Part shown: piece after piece, positions 1 through 7,777 of the stretch
How the letters are laid out: each line of letters begins with the position of its first letter
Position numbering within the stretch: position 1 is the stretch's first letter
From: an uncultured Sphingomonas sp.
GTDB lineage: Bacteria > Pseudomonadota > Alphaproteobacteria > Sphingomonadales > Sphingomonadaceae
Length of the DNA stretch: 17,046 nucleotides
NCBI RefSeq assembly: GCF_946478955.1
Contig: NZ_CAMLDL010000031.1
Span: 1-17,046 of the forward strand
Direction of reading: 5' to 3'
Notes under the pieces: model-generated
The model's input: only the letters and a program-made list of their open reading frames with translations
What the model was told of the DNA's origin: nothing
The model's database searches: none
Translations under genes and position numbers: made by a program

Positions 1-5
1 AAGTC

Positions 6-311
6 ATGGCGAAACTGAGTTCCGTGAACAAGAACGAGCGTCGCAAGAAGCTCGTCGCGCAGACTGCGGCGAAGCGTGCGAAGCTGATGGCTAAGGCAAA
101 TGACGAGGCTCTGGATGAAACCGAGCGTCTGATTGCCCGCCTGAAGCTGGCGGAGCTGCCGCGTAACGGCAACCCGACCCGCATCCGCAACCGTTGTGAG
201 CTGACCGGCCGTTCGCGCGGCTATTACCGCAAGTTCCGCCTTTCGCGGATCATGCTTCGGGAATTGGGCAACAAGGGCCTGATCCCGGGTCTCACAAAGT
301 CGAGCTGGTAA
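6..311 (+). CDS. rpsN: 30S ribosomal protein S14
   Basis: Small-subunit ribosomal protein S14, which binds 16S rRNA in the head of the 30S subunit. The 101-residue product begins [15 protein letters not shown] and ends [11 protein letters not shown], both typical of the long, zinc-independent bacterial S14. The two CxxC zinc motifs of the short form are absent and only one cysteine is visible (RNRCELTGR). It is the first gene in the window; rpsH follows after 11 bases. The upstream part of the operon and its promoter lie outside the window. The identification is firm from sequence and gene order. Confidence 0.97.
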   Translation: MAKLSSVNKNERRKKLVAQTAAKRAKLMAKANDEALDETERLIARLKLAELPRNGNPTRIRNRCELTGRSRGYYRKFRLSRIMLRELGNKGLIPGLTKSSW

Positions 312-322
312 GGGTACGCAAG

Positions 323-718
323 ATGCCGATGACCGATCCTTTGGGTGATATGCTCACCCGCATCCGTAACGGCCAGCAGGCGCGCAAGGATTCGATCCTT
401 ACGCCCGCGTCGAAGCTTCGTGCCAATGTGCTCGATGTGCTTCAGCGCGAAGGCTATATCCGCGGATATTCCGAAGAAGAGCTTGCTGGCCAGAAGGGCC
501 TGCGCATTGAGCTCAAATATTTTGAGGGCCAGCCTGCAATCCAGCACCTGGCTCGCGTGTCGAAGCCCGGCCGCCGCGTCTATTCCGGTTCGAAGGAATT
601 GCCGCGGATCCGCAACGGCCTCGGCATCACCATTGTCTCGACGCCGCGTGGCGTGCTCAGCGACGCTGAAGCCCGCGACCAAAACGTCGGCGGCGAAGTG
701 CTGGCGGAGGTGTTCTGA
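323..718 (+). CDS. rpsH: 30S ribosomal protein S8
   Basis: Ribosomal protein S8, a 16S rRNA central-domain binder and, in Escherichia coli, the translational repressor of the spc operon. The 131-residue product contains the family N-terminus [13 protein letters not shown] and the C-terminal block [12 protein letters not shown] followed by [10 protein letters not shown]. The ATG at 323 is preferred over the ATG at 329 because AAGGG at 310-314 lies 8 bases upstream. The stop codon overlaps the start of rplF as TGATG, so translation of the two is probably coupled. Whether S8 autoregulation operates here cannot be seen. Confidence 0.97.
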   Translation: MPMTDPLGDMLTRIRNGQQARKDSILTPASKLRANVLDVLQREGYIRGYSEEELAGQKGLRIELKYFEGQPAIQHLARVSKPGRRVYSGSKELPRIRNGLGITIVSTPRGVLSDAEARDQNVGGEVLAEVF

Positions 719-1254
719 TGAGCCGCATTGGCAAGAAACCCGTCGAGATGCCCTCGGGCGTCACGGCCACGATCGAGGGCCAGACCCTGACCGTGAAGGG
801 GCCGAAGGGCACCCTCAGCATGGCGCTGATGGACGACCTCGTCTCCTACAAGGTCGAAGACGGCTCGATCAGCGTGTCGCCGCTGACCCAGGCACAGCGC
901 AACCGCGCCGCGTGGGGCATGCAGCGTACCAACGTGCAGAACCTCGTCACCGGCGTGACCGAAGGCTTCACCAAGGTGCTTGAGATCACCGGCGTCGGCT
1001 ACCGCGCGCAGGCCCAGGGCAAGACCCTGAAGCTGCAGCTCGGCTACAGCCATGACGTGAACTTCGACGTTCCGGAAGGGGTCGATGTAAAGACCCCCGA
1101 CAACACGACCGTCGAAATCACCGGTATCGACAAGCAGAAGGTTGGCCAGGTCGCCGCCGAGATCCGCCGCTGGCGCAAGCCGGAGCCCTATAAGGGCAAG
1201 GGTATCAAATATCGCGGTGAGTATATCTTCCGCAAAGAAGGCAAGAAGAAGTAA
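718..1254 (+). CDS. rplF: 50S ribosomal protein L6
   Basis: Ribosomal protein L6 of the large subunit, located near the factor-binding region. The 178 residues match the usual length of the family. The start [15 protein letters not shown] and the C-terminal signature [15 protein letters not shown] are diagnostic. The ATG overlaps the rpsH stop by one base, and GGAGG at 706-710 is 7 bases upstream. rplR starts three bases after the stop codon. Nothing unusual is seen. Confidence 0.97.
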   Translation: MSRIGKKPVEMPSGVTATIEGQTLTVKGPKGTLSMALMDDLVSYKVEDGSISVSPLTQAQRNRAAWGMQRTNVQNLVTGVTEGFTKVLEITGVGYRAQAQGKTLKLQLGYSHDVNFDVPEGVDVKTPDNTTVEITGIDKQKVGQVAAEIRRWRKPEPYKGKGIKYRGEYIFRKEGKKK

Positions 1255-1257
1255 GCC

Positions 1258-1611
1258 ATGGCGAAACTCTCTCTCTTCGATCGTCGCAAGCGCCGTGTCC
1301 GCACCGCGCTGCGCGCCCGTGCCGCCGGCAAGCCCCGGCTGTCAGTTCACCGTTCGGGCAAGCACATCTATGCTCAGGTCATCGACGATGCTGCTGGCAA
1401 GACGCTGGCTTCGGCGTCGTCGCTGGACAAGGACGTCAAGGCCACGACCGGCGCGACCCGCGATGCCGCGGCAAGCGTTGGCAAGGCGCTTGCCGAAAAG
1501 GCCAAGAAGGCCGGTGTCTCCACCGTCGTGTTCGACCGTGGTGGCTTCCTTTTCCATGGCCGCGTGAAAGCGCTGGCCGATGCTGCCCGCGAAGGCGGAC
1601 TGGAGTTCTAA
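1258..1611 (+). CDS. rplR: 50S ribosomal protein L18
   Basis: Ribosomal protein L18, which binds 5S rRNA and helps place it in the large subunit. The 117-residue product has the basic N-terminal segment [19 protein letters not shown], the HIYAQVIDD core strand and the C-terminal [17 protein letters not shown], all typical. The TAA stop at 1609-1611 abuts the rpsE ATG with no intervening base, consistent with tight operon packing. Confidence 0.97.
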   Translation: MAKLSLFDRRKRRVRTALRARAAGKPRLSVHRSGKHIYAQVIDDAAGKTLASASSLDKDVKATTGATRDAAASVGKALAEKAKKAGVSTVVFDRGGFLFHGRVKALADAAREGGLEF

Positions 1612-2358
1612 ATGGCTGACCAGAACGAAACCCCGCAGGTGGACGAAACCACCGCAGCTGCCCCGGCAGCGGACGCTCCGGCAACGGAAGCAGCGGCAGA
1701 CGCCGGCCAGACCGAAGGTCGTGGTCGTGGTGGCCGCGGCGGACGCGGTCGCGGCGAAGGCCGTGGTGGCCGCGACGGTGGCCGCGGTCGCCGTGACGAT
1801 CGCCGCAACCGTGAGGAAGAAGGCGAAGAGCTGATCGAGAAGCTGGTTCACATCAACCGCGTCTCGAAGACCGTCAAGGGCGGTAAGCGCTTCGGTTTTG
1901 CCGCGCTGGTCGTGGTTGGCGACGGCAAGGGCCGCGCCGGCTTCGGTCACGGCAAGGCTCGCGAAGTGCCGGAAGCTATCTCCAAGGCGACAGCGGCGGC
2001 CAAGAAGGCCATGGTCCGCGTTCCGCTGAAGGATGGCCGCACGCTTCACCATGACGGCAAGGGCCACTTCGGCGCCGGCAAGGTGACCGTTCGCACCGCC
2101 CCGTCGGGTACCGGCATCATCGCCGGCGGTCCGATGCGCGCCGTGTTCGAAAGCCTGGGTGTTCACGACGTTGTGACCAAGTCGGTCGGCACGTCCAACC
2201 CGTACAACATGATCCGCGCCACATTCGAGGCGCTCAAGGATCAGACCAGCCCGCGCTCGGTTGCCCAGCGCCGCGGTAAGAAGGTCGCTGACCTTCTCGG
2301 CCGTGGTGGCATGGACAAGGCCGAAGCCGAAGCAACCGCCGACGCGGTTACGGAGTAA
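1612..2358 (+). CDS. rpsE: 30S ribosomal protein S5 with RGG-rich N-terminal extension
   Basis: Ribosomal protein S5, part of the mRNA entry/decoding accuracy region of the 30S subunit. The conserved core starts near residue 72 ([19 protein letters not shown]) and contains [12 protein letters not shown]. The 248-residue length is about 80 more than E. coli S5. The excess is mostly an N-terminal extension of two parts: an acidic, Ala/Pro/Thr-rich stretch (about 1-35) and an Arg/Gly-rich RGG-type stretch (about 36-66). The extension has the same start-codon context and codon style as the core, so it looks like part of the gene. Such extensions are expected in sphingomonads; their role is unknown to me. 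Confidence 0.96.
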   Translation: MADQNETPQVDETTAAAPAADAPATEAAADAGQTEGRGRGGRGGRGRGEGRGGRDGGRGRRDDRRNREEEGEELIEKLVHINRVSKTVKGGKRFGFAALVVVGDGKGRAGFGHGKAREVPEAISKATAAAKKAMVRVPLKDGRTLHHDGKGHFGAGKVTVRTAPSGTGIIAGGPMRAVFESLGVHDVVTKSVGTSNPYNMIRATFEALKDQTSPRSVAQRRGKKVADLLGRGGMDKAEAEATADAVTE

Positions 2359-2361
2359 TCA

Positions 2362-2553
2362 ATGGCCAAGGCTGAAACCAAAACCATCAAGATCACGCAG
2401 ACCGGCTCGCCGATCCGCCGTGACAAGACCCAGCGCGCGACCCTGGTCGGCCTGGGCCTCAACAAAATGCATCGCACGGTCGAGGTCGCAGCGACCCCGG
2501 AAGTGCTCGGCCAGGTCCGCAAGGTTCAGCACCTTGTGAAGGTCGAAGACTAA
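2362..2553 (+). CDS. rpmD: 50S ribosomal protein L30
   Basis: Ribosomal protein L30, a small large-subunit protein that bacteria can lack. The 63-residue product shows the family pattern [12 protein letters not shown] followed by [13 protein letters not shown]. It starts three bases after the rpsE stop and is followed by a 65-base spacer containing a strong hairpin before rplO. Length and gene order are as expected. Confidence 0.96.
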   Translation: MAKAETKTIKITQTGSPIRRDKTQRATLVGLGLNKMHRTVEVAATPEVLGQVRKVQHLVKVED

Positions 2554-2563
2554 TCAACCAGTT

Positions 2564-2586
2564 CCCCTCTCGCAGCGCGAGAGGGG
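2564..2586. repeat. perfect hairpin in rpmD-rplO spacer
   Basis: CCCCTCTCGC (2564-2573) and GCGAGAGGGG (2577-2586) are perfect inverted copies separated by three bases (AGC). There is no T-run after it, so it does not look like an intrinsic terminator. GC-rich palindromes of the CCCCTC...GAGGGG kind are, from general knowledge, common dispersed intergenic elements in sphingomonads. It could alternatively be an mRNA processing or stability element inside the operon. Confidence 0.8.
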
Positions 2587-2618
2587 TGGCGCGCAAAAAG
2601 CGAAAGCGAGTGCACATT

Positions 2619-3161
2619 ATGACGATCAAGCTAAACGACCTCCGTGACAATGACGGCGCCCGCAAGGCCCGCGTCCGTGTCGGCCGTGGTATCGGTTCGG
2701 GCGTAGGCAAGACTGCCGGCCGCGGTCAGAAGGGCCAGAAGAGCCGCTCGGGCGTTTCCATCAAGGGCTTTGAAGGCGGTCAGATGCCGCTTCACATGCG
2801 CTTGCCGAAGCGTGGCTTCAACAACATCTTCGCCAAGGACTTCGCTGAGGTAAATCTCGGCGCGATCCAGAAGATGATCGACGCCAAAAAGCTCGACACC
2901 AAGGGCACCATCGATCACGCCGCGCTGAAGGCTGCTGGCCTCGCCCGTGGCGGCAAGGACGGTGTCCGCCTGCTCGGTAAGGGCGAACTCAAGACCAAGC
3001 TGACTTTCAAGGTCGCCGGCGCGTCGAAGGGCGCAATCGAGGCGGTCGAAAAGGCTGGCGGCAAGGTTGAGGTCATTGAGGCGAAGGATCCGGCTGCGCT
3101 CGCCGCTGCCAAGAAGGGTACCGCGCTCAAGGCCAAAGCTGAGCGGATCAAGAAGGCCTAA
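2619..3161 (+). CDS. rplO: 50S ribosomal protein L15
   Basis: Ribosomal protein L15, a late-assembly 23S rRNA binder. The family signature [20 protein letters not shown] lies near residues 22-41, and [15 protein letters not shown] follows. The ATG at 2619 ([16 protein letters not shown]) is chosen because it matches the family N-terminus. A GTG at 2586 in the same frame would add 11 basic residues encoded from the end of the hairpin and is less likely. The resulting 180-residue length is somewhat longer than the E. coli protein because of an Ala/Lys-rich C-terminal tail. Confidence 0.94.
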   Translation: MTIKLNDLRDNDGARKARVRVGRGIGSGVGKTAGRGQKGQKSRSGVSIKGFEGGQMPLHMRLPKRGFNNIFAKDFAEVNLGAIQKMIDAKKLDTKGTIDHAALKAAGLARGGKDGVRLLGKGELKTKLTFKVAGASKGAIEAVEKAGGKVEVIEAKDPAALAAAKKGTALKAKAERIKKA

Positions 3162-3212
3162 TTGGCTTTTGTGATCAAAGGGGGCTTCGCAACAGGCTTC
3201 CAGTGACTATAT

Positions 3213-3248
3213 CGGGCGGCGAGGGGCGGTTGTGCCCGTCGCCGCCTG
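3213..3248. promoter_or_regulatory. hairpin in rplO-secY spacer
   Basis: GGCGGCGA (3215-3222) pairs with TCGCCGCC (3239-3246). After one mismatch, an inner GGGC/GCCC stem closes a six-base loop. It sits about 20 bases upstream of the secY start in a 107-base spacer that is unusually long for this operon. There is no T-tract, so a regulatory or processing role for secY mRNA is more likely than full termination. This is inference from structure only. Confidence 0.5.
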
Positions 3249-3268
3249 TATCATTCTAGGGACATTCA

Positions 3269-4633
3269 ATGGCATCCGCAGCCGAACAACTGGCATCCAA
3301 TATTTCGCTCGCCAGCTTTTCCAAGGCAACCGAACTCAAGAAGCGCCTGTGGTTCACCCTCGGCGCGTTGATCCTGTTCCGGCTGCTATCGTTTGTCCCG
3401 ATTCCGGGTATCGACCCGCGCGCCATGGCGGCGTTGTATCAGACGCAGTCGGGCGGCGTTCTCGACTTCTTCAACACCTTCTCCGGCGGTGCGCTTGAGC
3501 GCATGTCGATCGTCGCGTTGGGGGTAATGCCGTACATCACCGCGTCGATCGTGGTGCAGCTTGGCTCGACACTTTATCCTTCCTGGCAGGCGCTGAAGAA
3601 GGAAGGCGAAACGGGCCGAAAGAAGCTCAACCAGTACACCCGCTACCTTACTGTTGCGCTGACGCTGGTGCAGGGTTGGTTTATTGCGACCGGCCTGGAA
3701 GGGTTGGCGGCCAAGCAGGGTATTGCCGCGGTTGTCGAACCGGGACTGTTGTTCAAGGTAACGGCCACGGTCAGCCTTGTTGGCGGGACCATGTTCCTGA
3801 TGTGGATTGGTGAGCAGATCACCAGTCGCGGGATCGGCAATGGCGTGTCGCTGATCATCATGGCCGGGATCGTTGCGCGCCTGCCGCAGGTCGTCGCACA
3901 GCTGTTCGAATCGGGCCGCAACAACACCATGGATCCCCTATTGGTGTTTGCCATCATCCTGCTGGTTCTTGGCCTTATCTTCTTCATCTGCTTCATGGAG
4001 CGGGCACAGCGGCGGGTGCTGATCCAATATCCCAAGCGTCAGACGGTACGGGGCATGCAACAGGAGCGCAGCCATCTTCCGCTGAAGCTCAACACCGCAG
4101 GTGTCATTCCGCCGATCTTTGCGTCGTCGCTATTGCTGATGCCGATCACCATCCTGCAGATGATGAGCTCGCGCGTCGAAGCGGGCAGCGAATCCAACGA
4201 ATGGCTGATCACGGCATCGACCTGGCTTCAGCATGGGTCGCCGCTGTTCATGACGCTTTATGCGGCGGGCATTATCTTCTTCTGCTTCTTCTACACTGCA
4301 GTGCAGTTCAATTCCGAAGAAACGGCGGAGAATCTGAAGCGCCACGGCGGCTTCATCCCCGGCGTTCGTCCGGGCAAGGCGACGGAAGAATATTTCGATT
4401 ATCTTCTGAACCGCATCACCGTCATTGGCGCGGCGTACCTTACCCTGATCTGCCTTATTCCTGAGATCATCACGTCGCAGCTTGGCCTGTCATTCACGCT
4501 TGGCGGCACCAGTCTGCTGATCGTGGTCAACGTGACCATGGACACGGTCAGCCAGATTCAAAGCCACTTGATTGCGCATCAATATGGCGATCTGATCAAG
4601 AAGGCGAAGCTGAAGGGTGGGCGCCGCCGCTAG
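3269..4633 (+). CDS. secY: preprotein translocase subunit SecY
   Basis: Central pore subunit of the SecYEG translocon in the inner membrane, used for general protein export and membrane insertion. The 454-residue product has about ten hydrophobic segments and the family blocks FVPIPGIDP, SRGIGNGVSLIIMAGI, GGFIPGVRPG and, near the middle, LKLNTAGVIPPIFASS. The start codon at 3269 gives the usual short cytoplasmic N-terminus. Its position at the end of the spc operon is standard, and adk follows after a 33-base spacer. Confidence 0.97.
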   Translation: MASAAEQLASNISLASFSKATELKKRLWFTLGALILFRLLSFVPIPGIDPRAMAALYQTQSGGVLDFFNTFSGGALERMSIVALGVMPYITASIVVQLGSTLYPSWQALKKEGETGRKKLNQYTRYLTVALTLVQGWFIATGLEGLAAKQGIAAVVEPGLLFKVTATVSLVGGTMFLMWIGEQITSRGIGNGVSLIIMAGIVARLPQVVAQLFESGRNNTMDPLLVFAIILLVLGLIFFICFMERAQRRVLIQYPKRQTVRGMQQERSHLPLKLNTAGVIPPIFASSLLLMPITILQMMSSRVEAGSESNEWLITASTWLQHGSPLFMTLYAAGIIFFCFFYTAVQFNSEETAENLKRHGGFIPGVRPGKATEEYFDYLLNRITVIGAAYLTLICLIPEIITSQLGLSFTLGGTSLLIVVNVTMDTVSQIQSHLIAHQYGDLIKKAKLKGGRRR

Positions 4634-4642
4634 TTGCGGCGC
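4621..4642. other. short inverted repeat across secY stop codon
   Basis: GCGCCGC (4621-4627) and GCGGCGC (4636-4642) are inverted copies with an eight-base loop containing the secY TAG stop. Only a weak pyrimidine stretch (CTCTTT) follows. It might slow ribosomes or polymerase between secY and adk, but it may also be chance in GC-rich DNA. Confidence 0.3.
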
Positions 4643-4666
4643 GACTCTTTAAGGGGGAGTGGCAGC

Positions 4667-5314
4667 GTGAACATCATCCTGTTGGGACCGCCGGGCGCCG
4701 GCAAGGGGACGCAGGCCGAACGGTTGGTCGCCGAACATGGCATGGTGCAGCTGTCGACCGGGGACATGCTGCGCGAAGCGCGCAAGTCGGACAGTGACCT
4801 TGGTCGTCAGGTGGCGGCGGTTATGGATAGCGGGGCGCTGGTCAGCGACGACATTGTTTCGGCATTGATTGACGAGCGGCTATCGACGCTATCCGACACG
4901 CAGGGCGCGATTTTCGACGGCTATCCGCGGACATTGGCCCAGGCGCAATCGCTCGACGCTATTCTTGCCGCCCACGGCCGCAAGCTCGATTATGTCATCG
5001 AACTGGTTGTCGACGAAGACGCGCTTGTCGAACGGATCACTGGCCGGTTCAGCTGCGCCGTATGCGGTGCGCCCTACCATGACAAATATAAGCTGCCCAA
5101 GGTCGAAGGCACCTGCGATGTGTGCGGCAGTCACGAATTCAAACGCCGGGCCGACGATAATGAAGAAACCGTGCGGACGCGCATGGGCGAATATCGCGCC
5201 AAGACCGCGCCCATCCTGCCCTTCTATGACGAGCGAGGATTGGTGCGGCGGATTGACGGCATGGGCTCGATCGAGTCCGTCACGGCCGAGATCGACGCAA
5301 TCCTTAACCGTTAA
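4667..5314 (+). CDS. adk: adenylate kinase (zinc-LID type)
   Basis: Adenylate kinase, catalysing ATP + AMP = 2 ADP in the cytoplasm. With the GTG start at 4667 the protein has 215 residues and begins MNIILLGPPGAGKGTQAERL. The Walker A loop GPPGAGKGT is at about 7-15, TGDMLR at about 31-36 and the AMP-site segment DGYPRT at about 84-89. The LID carries four cysteines (130, 133, 150, 153) in CxxC pairs, the zinc-binding long form. The GTG is chosen because AAGGGGGAG (4651-4659) lies 7 bases upstream. A TTG at 4634 in frame would add 11 unrelated residues. It lies directly downstream of secY, as is common. Confidence 0.96.
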   Translation: MNIILLGPPGAGKGTQAERLVAEHGMVQLSTGDMLREARKSDSDLGRQVAAVMDSGALVSDDIVSALIDERLSTLSDTQGAIFDGYPRTLAQAQSLDAILAAHGRKLDYVIELVVDEDALVERITGRFSCAVCGAPYHDKYKLPKVEGTCDVCGSHEFKRRADDNEETVRTRMGEYRAKTAPILPFYDERGLVRRIDGMGSIESVTAEIDAILNR

Positions 5315-5315
5315 T

Positions 5316-5382
5316 CGTCATTGCGAGGCGCGCAGCGCCGTGGCAATCCAGACTGGATTGCGTCATTACGCTCGCCATGACG
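5316..5382. repeat. palindromic intergenic repeat element
   Basis: The outer arms CGTCATTGCGAG (5316-5327) and CTCGCCATGACG (5371-5382) are inverted copies with one mismatch. The centre GCAATCCAG-A-CTGGATTGC (5343-5361) is a perfect palindrome. This matches the dispersed palindromic element I know from many sphingomonad and other alphaproteobacterial intergenic regions. Only one copy is in this window. Its right end reaches the ribosome-binding site of the next gene. It could end the spc-adk transcript or stabilise its 3' end. Confidence 0.8.
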
Positions 5383-5391
5383 GAGGTAGAC

Positions 5392-5928
5392 ATGCGTTTC
5401 CTCGTGCCATTGATGCTAATTGGAACGGTATCATCGCCGGCCGCTGCGTCCGTCAGCAATGTCAGCTCCAACGGCTTTGAAGTTACGCAATCCGTCAATT
5501 TGGTCGTTTCGGCCGAGCAGGCCTATCGCAGCTTTACGCAGCTGCCGCGGTGGTGGTCGAAGGATCATAGTTTTAGCGGCGACAGCGCCAACATCCGGTT
5601 TGATGGAAATCTGGGCGGTTGTTTCTGCGAGCGTTGGGCGGACGGTTCCGCGGAATTTATGCGGGTCGTCTATGTGAAACCTGGCGAACAGATTTTGCTG
5701 CGCGGCGCGCTTGGGCCAATGCTGTTTGAACCGGTGAATGCGACATTGGAGTTCAAGGTCGAGCGGATTGCCGGCGGCGCAAAGGCGACGCTTACCTATA
5801 AGGCATTTGGTTTCGCGGCAGGCAATGCCGCCCAAATTGCGCCTGCGGTCGATGCGGTGTTGGGCGACGCAATGAAACGCTATCGCACCTTTGCGGCAGC
5901 TGCGCCGAAAGGGTCAGGCGCGAACTAG
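5392..5928 (+). CDS. secreted SRPBCC-fold (START/AHSA1-like) protein
   Basis: A 178-residue protein. Residues 1-19 form a signal peptide (MRFLVPLMLIGTVSSPAAA), implying export. The remainder resembles the SRPBCC/polyketide-cyclase-like hydrophobic ligand-binding fold: an initial strand VTQSVNLVVSAEQAYRSF, then LPRWWSKDHSFSG, a glycine-turn segment DGNLGGCFCERW and a long C-terminal helix. The ligand is unknown. ATG 5392 is chosen because GGAGG (5382-5386) is 5 bases upstream and it gives a clean signal peptide; ATG 5377 would add five residues and has no such site. The 3' end overlaps the convergent folA by 15 bases. Two cysteines (77, 79) sit close together. Confidence 0.82.
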   Translation: MRFLVPLMLIGTVSSPAAASVSNVSSNGFEVTQSVNLVVSAEQAYRSFTQLPRWWSKDHSFSGDSANIRFDGNLGGCFCERWADGSAEFMRVVYVKPGEQILLRGALGPMLFEPVNATLEFKVERIAGGAKATLTYKAFGFAAGNAAQIAPAVDAVLGDAMKRYRTFAAAAPKGSGAN

Positions 5929-6417
5929 CGTTACCGTTCGCCATCCTGGCGTAACACCGGAAGGTAAATGATCTTCCGACTCGACTTCGCGCCAACGCTC
6001 GCTGCTGCGCAGGTCAGGCATGGTCACATCGCCCTCCACCTCGGCCAGCACCTCGGTCAGTTCGATACGGTCGGCAATCGGTTCGAACAGGCGGAATATC
6101 TCGGCCCCGCCAATGACGGATATGGGGTCAGCGCCCGCAATCGCGATGGCATCGTCCATGTCATGGGCCACCTCGACACCATCAACGGCCCAATCGCGAT
6201 CGCGGGTCAGCACGATATGTCGCCGCCCGGGTAAAATGCCAGGCAGACTGTCAAATGTCTTGCGTCCCATAATCATCGCGCTGCCCATCGTCAGGGCCTT
6301 GAACCGTTTGAGGTCGCCCGGAATATGCCAGGGCAGGTCATTATCCTTGCCGATTACGCCATTGATGGCGCGGGCGAGCACGATCGTAATCGGCGGAGCA
6401 TTATCGGGTCTGGGCAT
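5914..6417 (-). CDS. folA: dihydrofolate reductase
   Basis: Dihydrofolate reductase, reducing dihydrofolate to tetrahydrofolate with NADPH; the target of trimethoprim. With the start at 6417 the product has 167 residues. Visible family features are ARAINGVIGKDNDLPW (about 15-30), the catalytic acid in PGDLKRFK (Asp35), the NADPH-binding MGRKTF (about 50-55) and VIGGAEIF (about 101-108). Longer in-frame starts at 6465 and 6507 would add non-family residues. It is a normal chromosomal type rather than a plasmid dfr cassette: no attC or integrase is seen. The gene converges with and overlaps the SRPBCC gene and is divergent from the amidohydrolase. Confidence 0.94.
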   Translation of the reverse strand: MPRPDNAPPITIVLARAINGVIGKDNDLPWHIPGDLKRFKALTMGSAMIMGRKTFDSLPGILPGRRHIVLTRDRDWAVDGVEVAHDMDDAIAIAGADPISVIGGAEIFRLFEPIADRIELTEVLAEVEGDVTMPDLRSSERWREVESEDHLPSGVTPGWRTVTLVRA

Positions 6418-6463
6418 GCACAACAGCTTGCCACCACGGCGCAGCTTTGCAAAGCCTGTAGCC

Positions 6464-7777
6464 ATGGTTCGCCTAATGATCGCGGCCGTCGCGGCCCTAT
6501 TGTCCACCAGTGCAGTGGCCCAAACAGTGCAGTTGCGCGCTGGTCACCTGATTGACCCCGCATCGGCGACGGTTCGCGACGACCGGCTGCTAACACTGGA
6601 AAACGGGAAGATCGTGCGCGATGAGCCCGTCAAAGGCGCCAAACGGGTGGGACGCCTGATCGACTGGTCAGCCTATTGGGTGATGCCAGGCCTGATTGAT
6701 CTTCATACGCATGTCGCCGACGGGTTCGGGCAGGGCGACGACCCGGCCGAGCCCCTGAGGCACAGCGAGGCCGACACGATATTGAAGGGCGCGGGCAGGG
6801 CCCGAACCATGTTGCACAGCGGCTTCACAACCGTGCGCGACGTGGGAGCCTATCGCGGTCTCACAGATGTTGCATTACGCGATGCCATTGCACGCGGAGA
6901 TGTGGACGGGCCGCGGATGATTGTCGCGGGCGGCTATATTACCATTCCGGGCGGCGGCGGTGCGGTAACTGGCGCACCGGATGGCACCGCAATTCCTGAA
7001 GCCTTCCGCCTTGGCGAAGTACGCAACACGGCAGATGCGACCGATCGCGTCCGCTATATGATCGACCATGGCACCGATTTCGTGAAACTGATTGCGACCG
7101 GCGCCGTGTTAGCGATTGGAAGTGAGCCCGGCGCACTCGAGCTGTCACCGGAGGAGATGAAGGCCGCTTGTGACGAGGCGAAGCGGCTCGGCAAATATTG
7201 CATTGCCCATGCCCATGGAGCCGAGGGCATCAAGGCGGCGATCCGCGTCGGCGCTCGGACCATTGAGCATGCCTCGCTAATCGACGACGAGGGGCTGGCG
7301 CTCGCAAAGCAGAATGGCACCTGGCTCGTGATGGATATTTATGATGGCGACTGGATCAACGAGGTCGGGACCCGCGATGGCTGGCCCGCCGAATATCTCC
7401 AGAAGAACCGCGAGACCACCGACGTGCAGCGCCAGGGATTTGCCAAGGCCGTGAAGATGGGCGTACCGCTCGCTTTTGGTACCGATGCGGGGGTCTATCC
7501 CTATGGGCTCGGCGCGCGCCAGTTCCGCTACATGGTCCGGTACGGCATGACGCCGATGCAGGCGCTGGCCAGTGCAACAAGCAACGCCGGCAAGGCACTG
7601 GGCCGCGACGATTTGGGCGGGGTTACACCGGGACACGCTGCGGACTTTGTGGCCGTGGCAAAGGATCCTCTGAAAGACGTCGGTGCGCTACAATGCGTCG
7701 CCGGGGTAGTGAAGGGCGGTACGCTCGTTCACCGCGATGACACCGCAGAACGCTGTGACAAATGGACCGGTCAATGA
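6464..7777 (+). CDS. secreted metal-dependent amidohydrolase (prolidase/imidazolonepropionase-like)
   Basis: Amidohydrolase-superfamily enzyme of 437 residues with an N-terminal signal peptide (about 1-19, ending in AVAQ), so probably periplasmic. The metal-binding pattern is complete: HTH at 81-83, a candidate carboxylated Lys208 in DFVKLIATG, His249/His251 in AHAHG, Glu268-His269 in IEHAS, and Asp341 in FGTDAG. Flanking beta-sandwich segments (ENGKIV, GHAADFVAV) are typical. The group includes Xaa-Pro dipeptidase-like and other peptidase-like members; the substrate cannot be read from sequence. The long open frame upstream to 6020 is antisense to folA and is not part of the gene. The start at 6464 lacks a clear ribosome-binding site; an ATG at 6476 is an alternative. 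The next gene overlaps its stop. Confidence 0.9.
   Translation: MVRLMIAAVAALLSTSAVAQTVQLRAGHLIDPASATVRDDRLLTLENGKIVRDEPVKGAKRVGRLIDWSAYWVMPGLIDLHTHVADGFGQGDDPAEPLRHSEADTILKGAGRARTMLHSGFTTVRDVGAYRGLTDVALRDAIARGDVDGPRMIVAGGYITIPGGGGAVTGAPDGTAIPEAFRLGEVRNTADATDRVRYMIDHGTDFVKLIATGAVLAIGSEPGALELSPEEMKAACDEAKRLGKYCIAHAHGAEGIKAAIRVGARTIEHASLIDDEGLALAKQNGTWLVMDIYDGDWINEVGTRDGWPAEYLQKNRETTDVQRQGFAKAVKMGVPLAFGTDAGVYPYGLGARQFRYMVRYGMTPMQALASATSNAGKALGRDDLGGVTPGHAADFVAVAKDPLKDVGALQCVAGVVKGGTLVHRDDTAERCDKWTGQ

Noticed and set aside
345..983. Alternative + frame of 212 codons across rpsH/rplF
   Set aside because: It overlaps two firmly identified ribosomal genes in another frame and has biased, Arg/Ser-rich content.
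1342..2166. Long antisense frame opposite rplR/rpsE (274 codons on the - strand)
   Set aside because: It is the GC-driven shadow of two certain ribosomal genes; composition is low-complexity Ala/Thr and there is no family signature.
6020..6463. Upstream extension of the amidohydrolase reading frame
   Set aside because: The stretch is antisense to folA, Ser/Arg-rich, and precedes a clean signal peptide starting at 6464.
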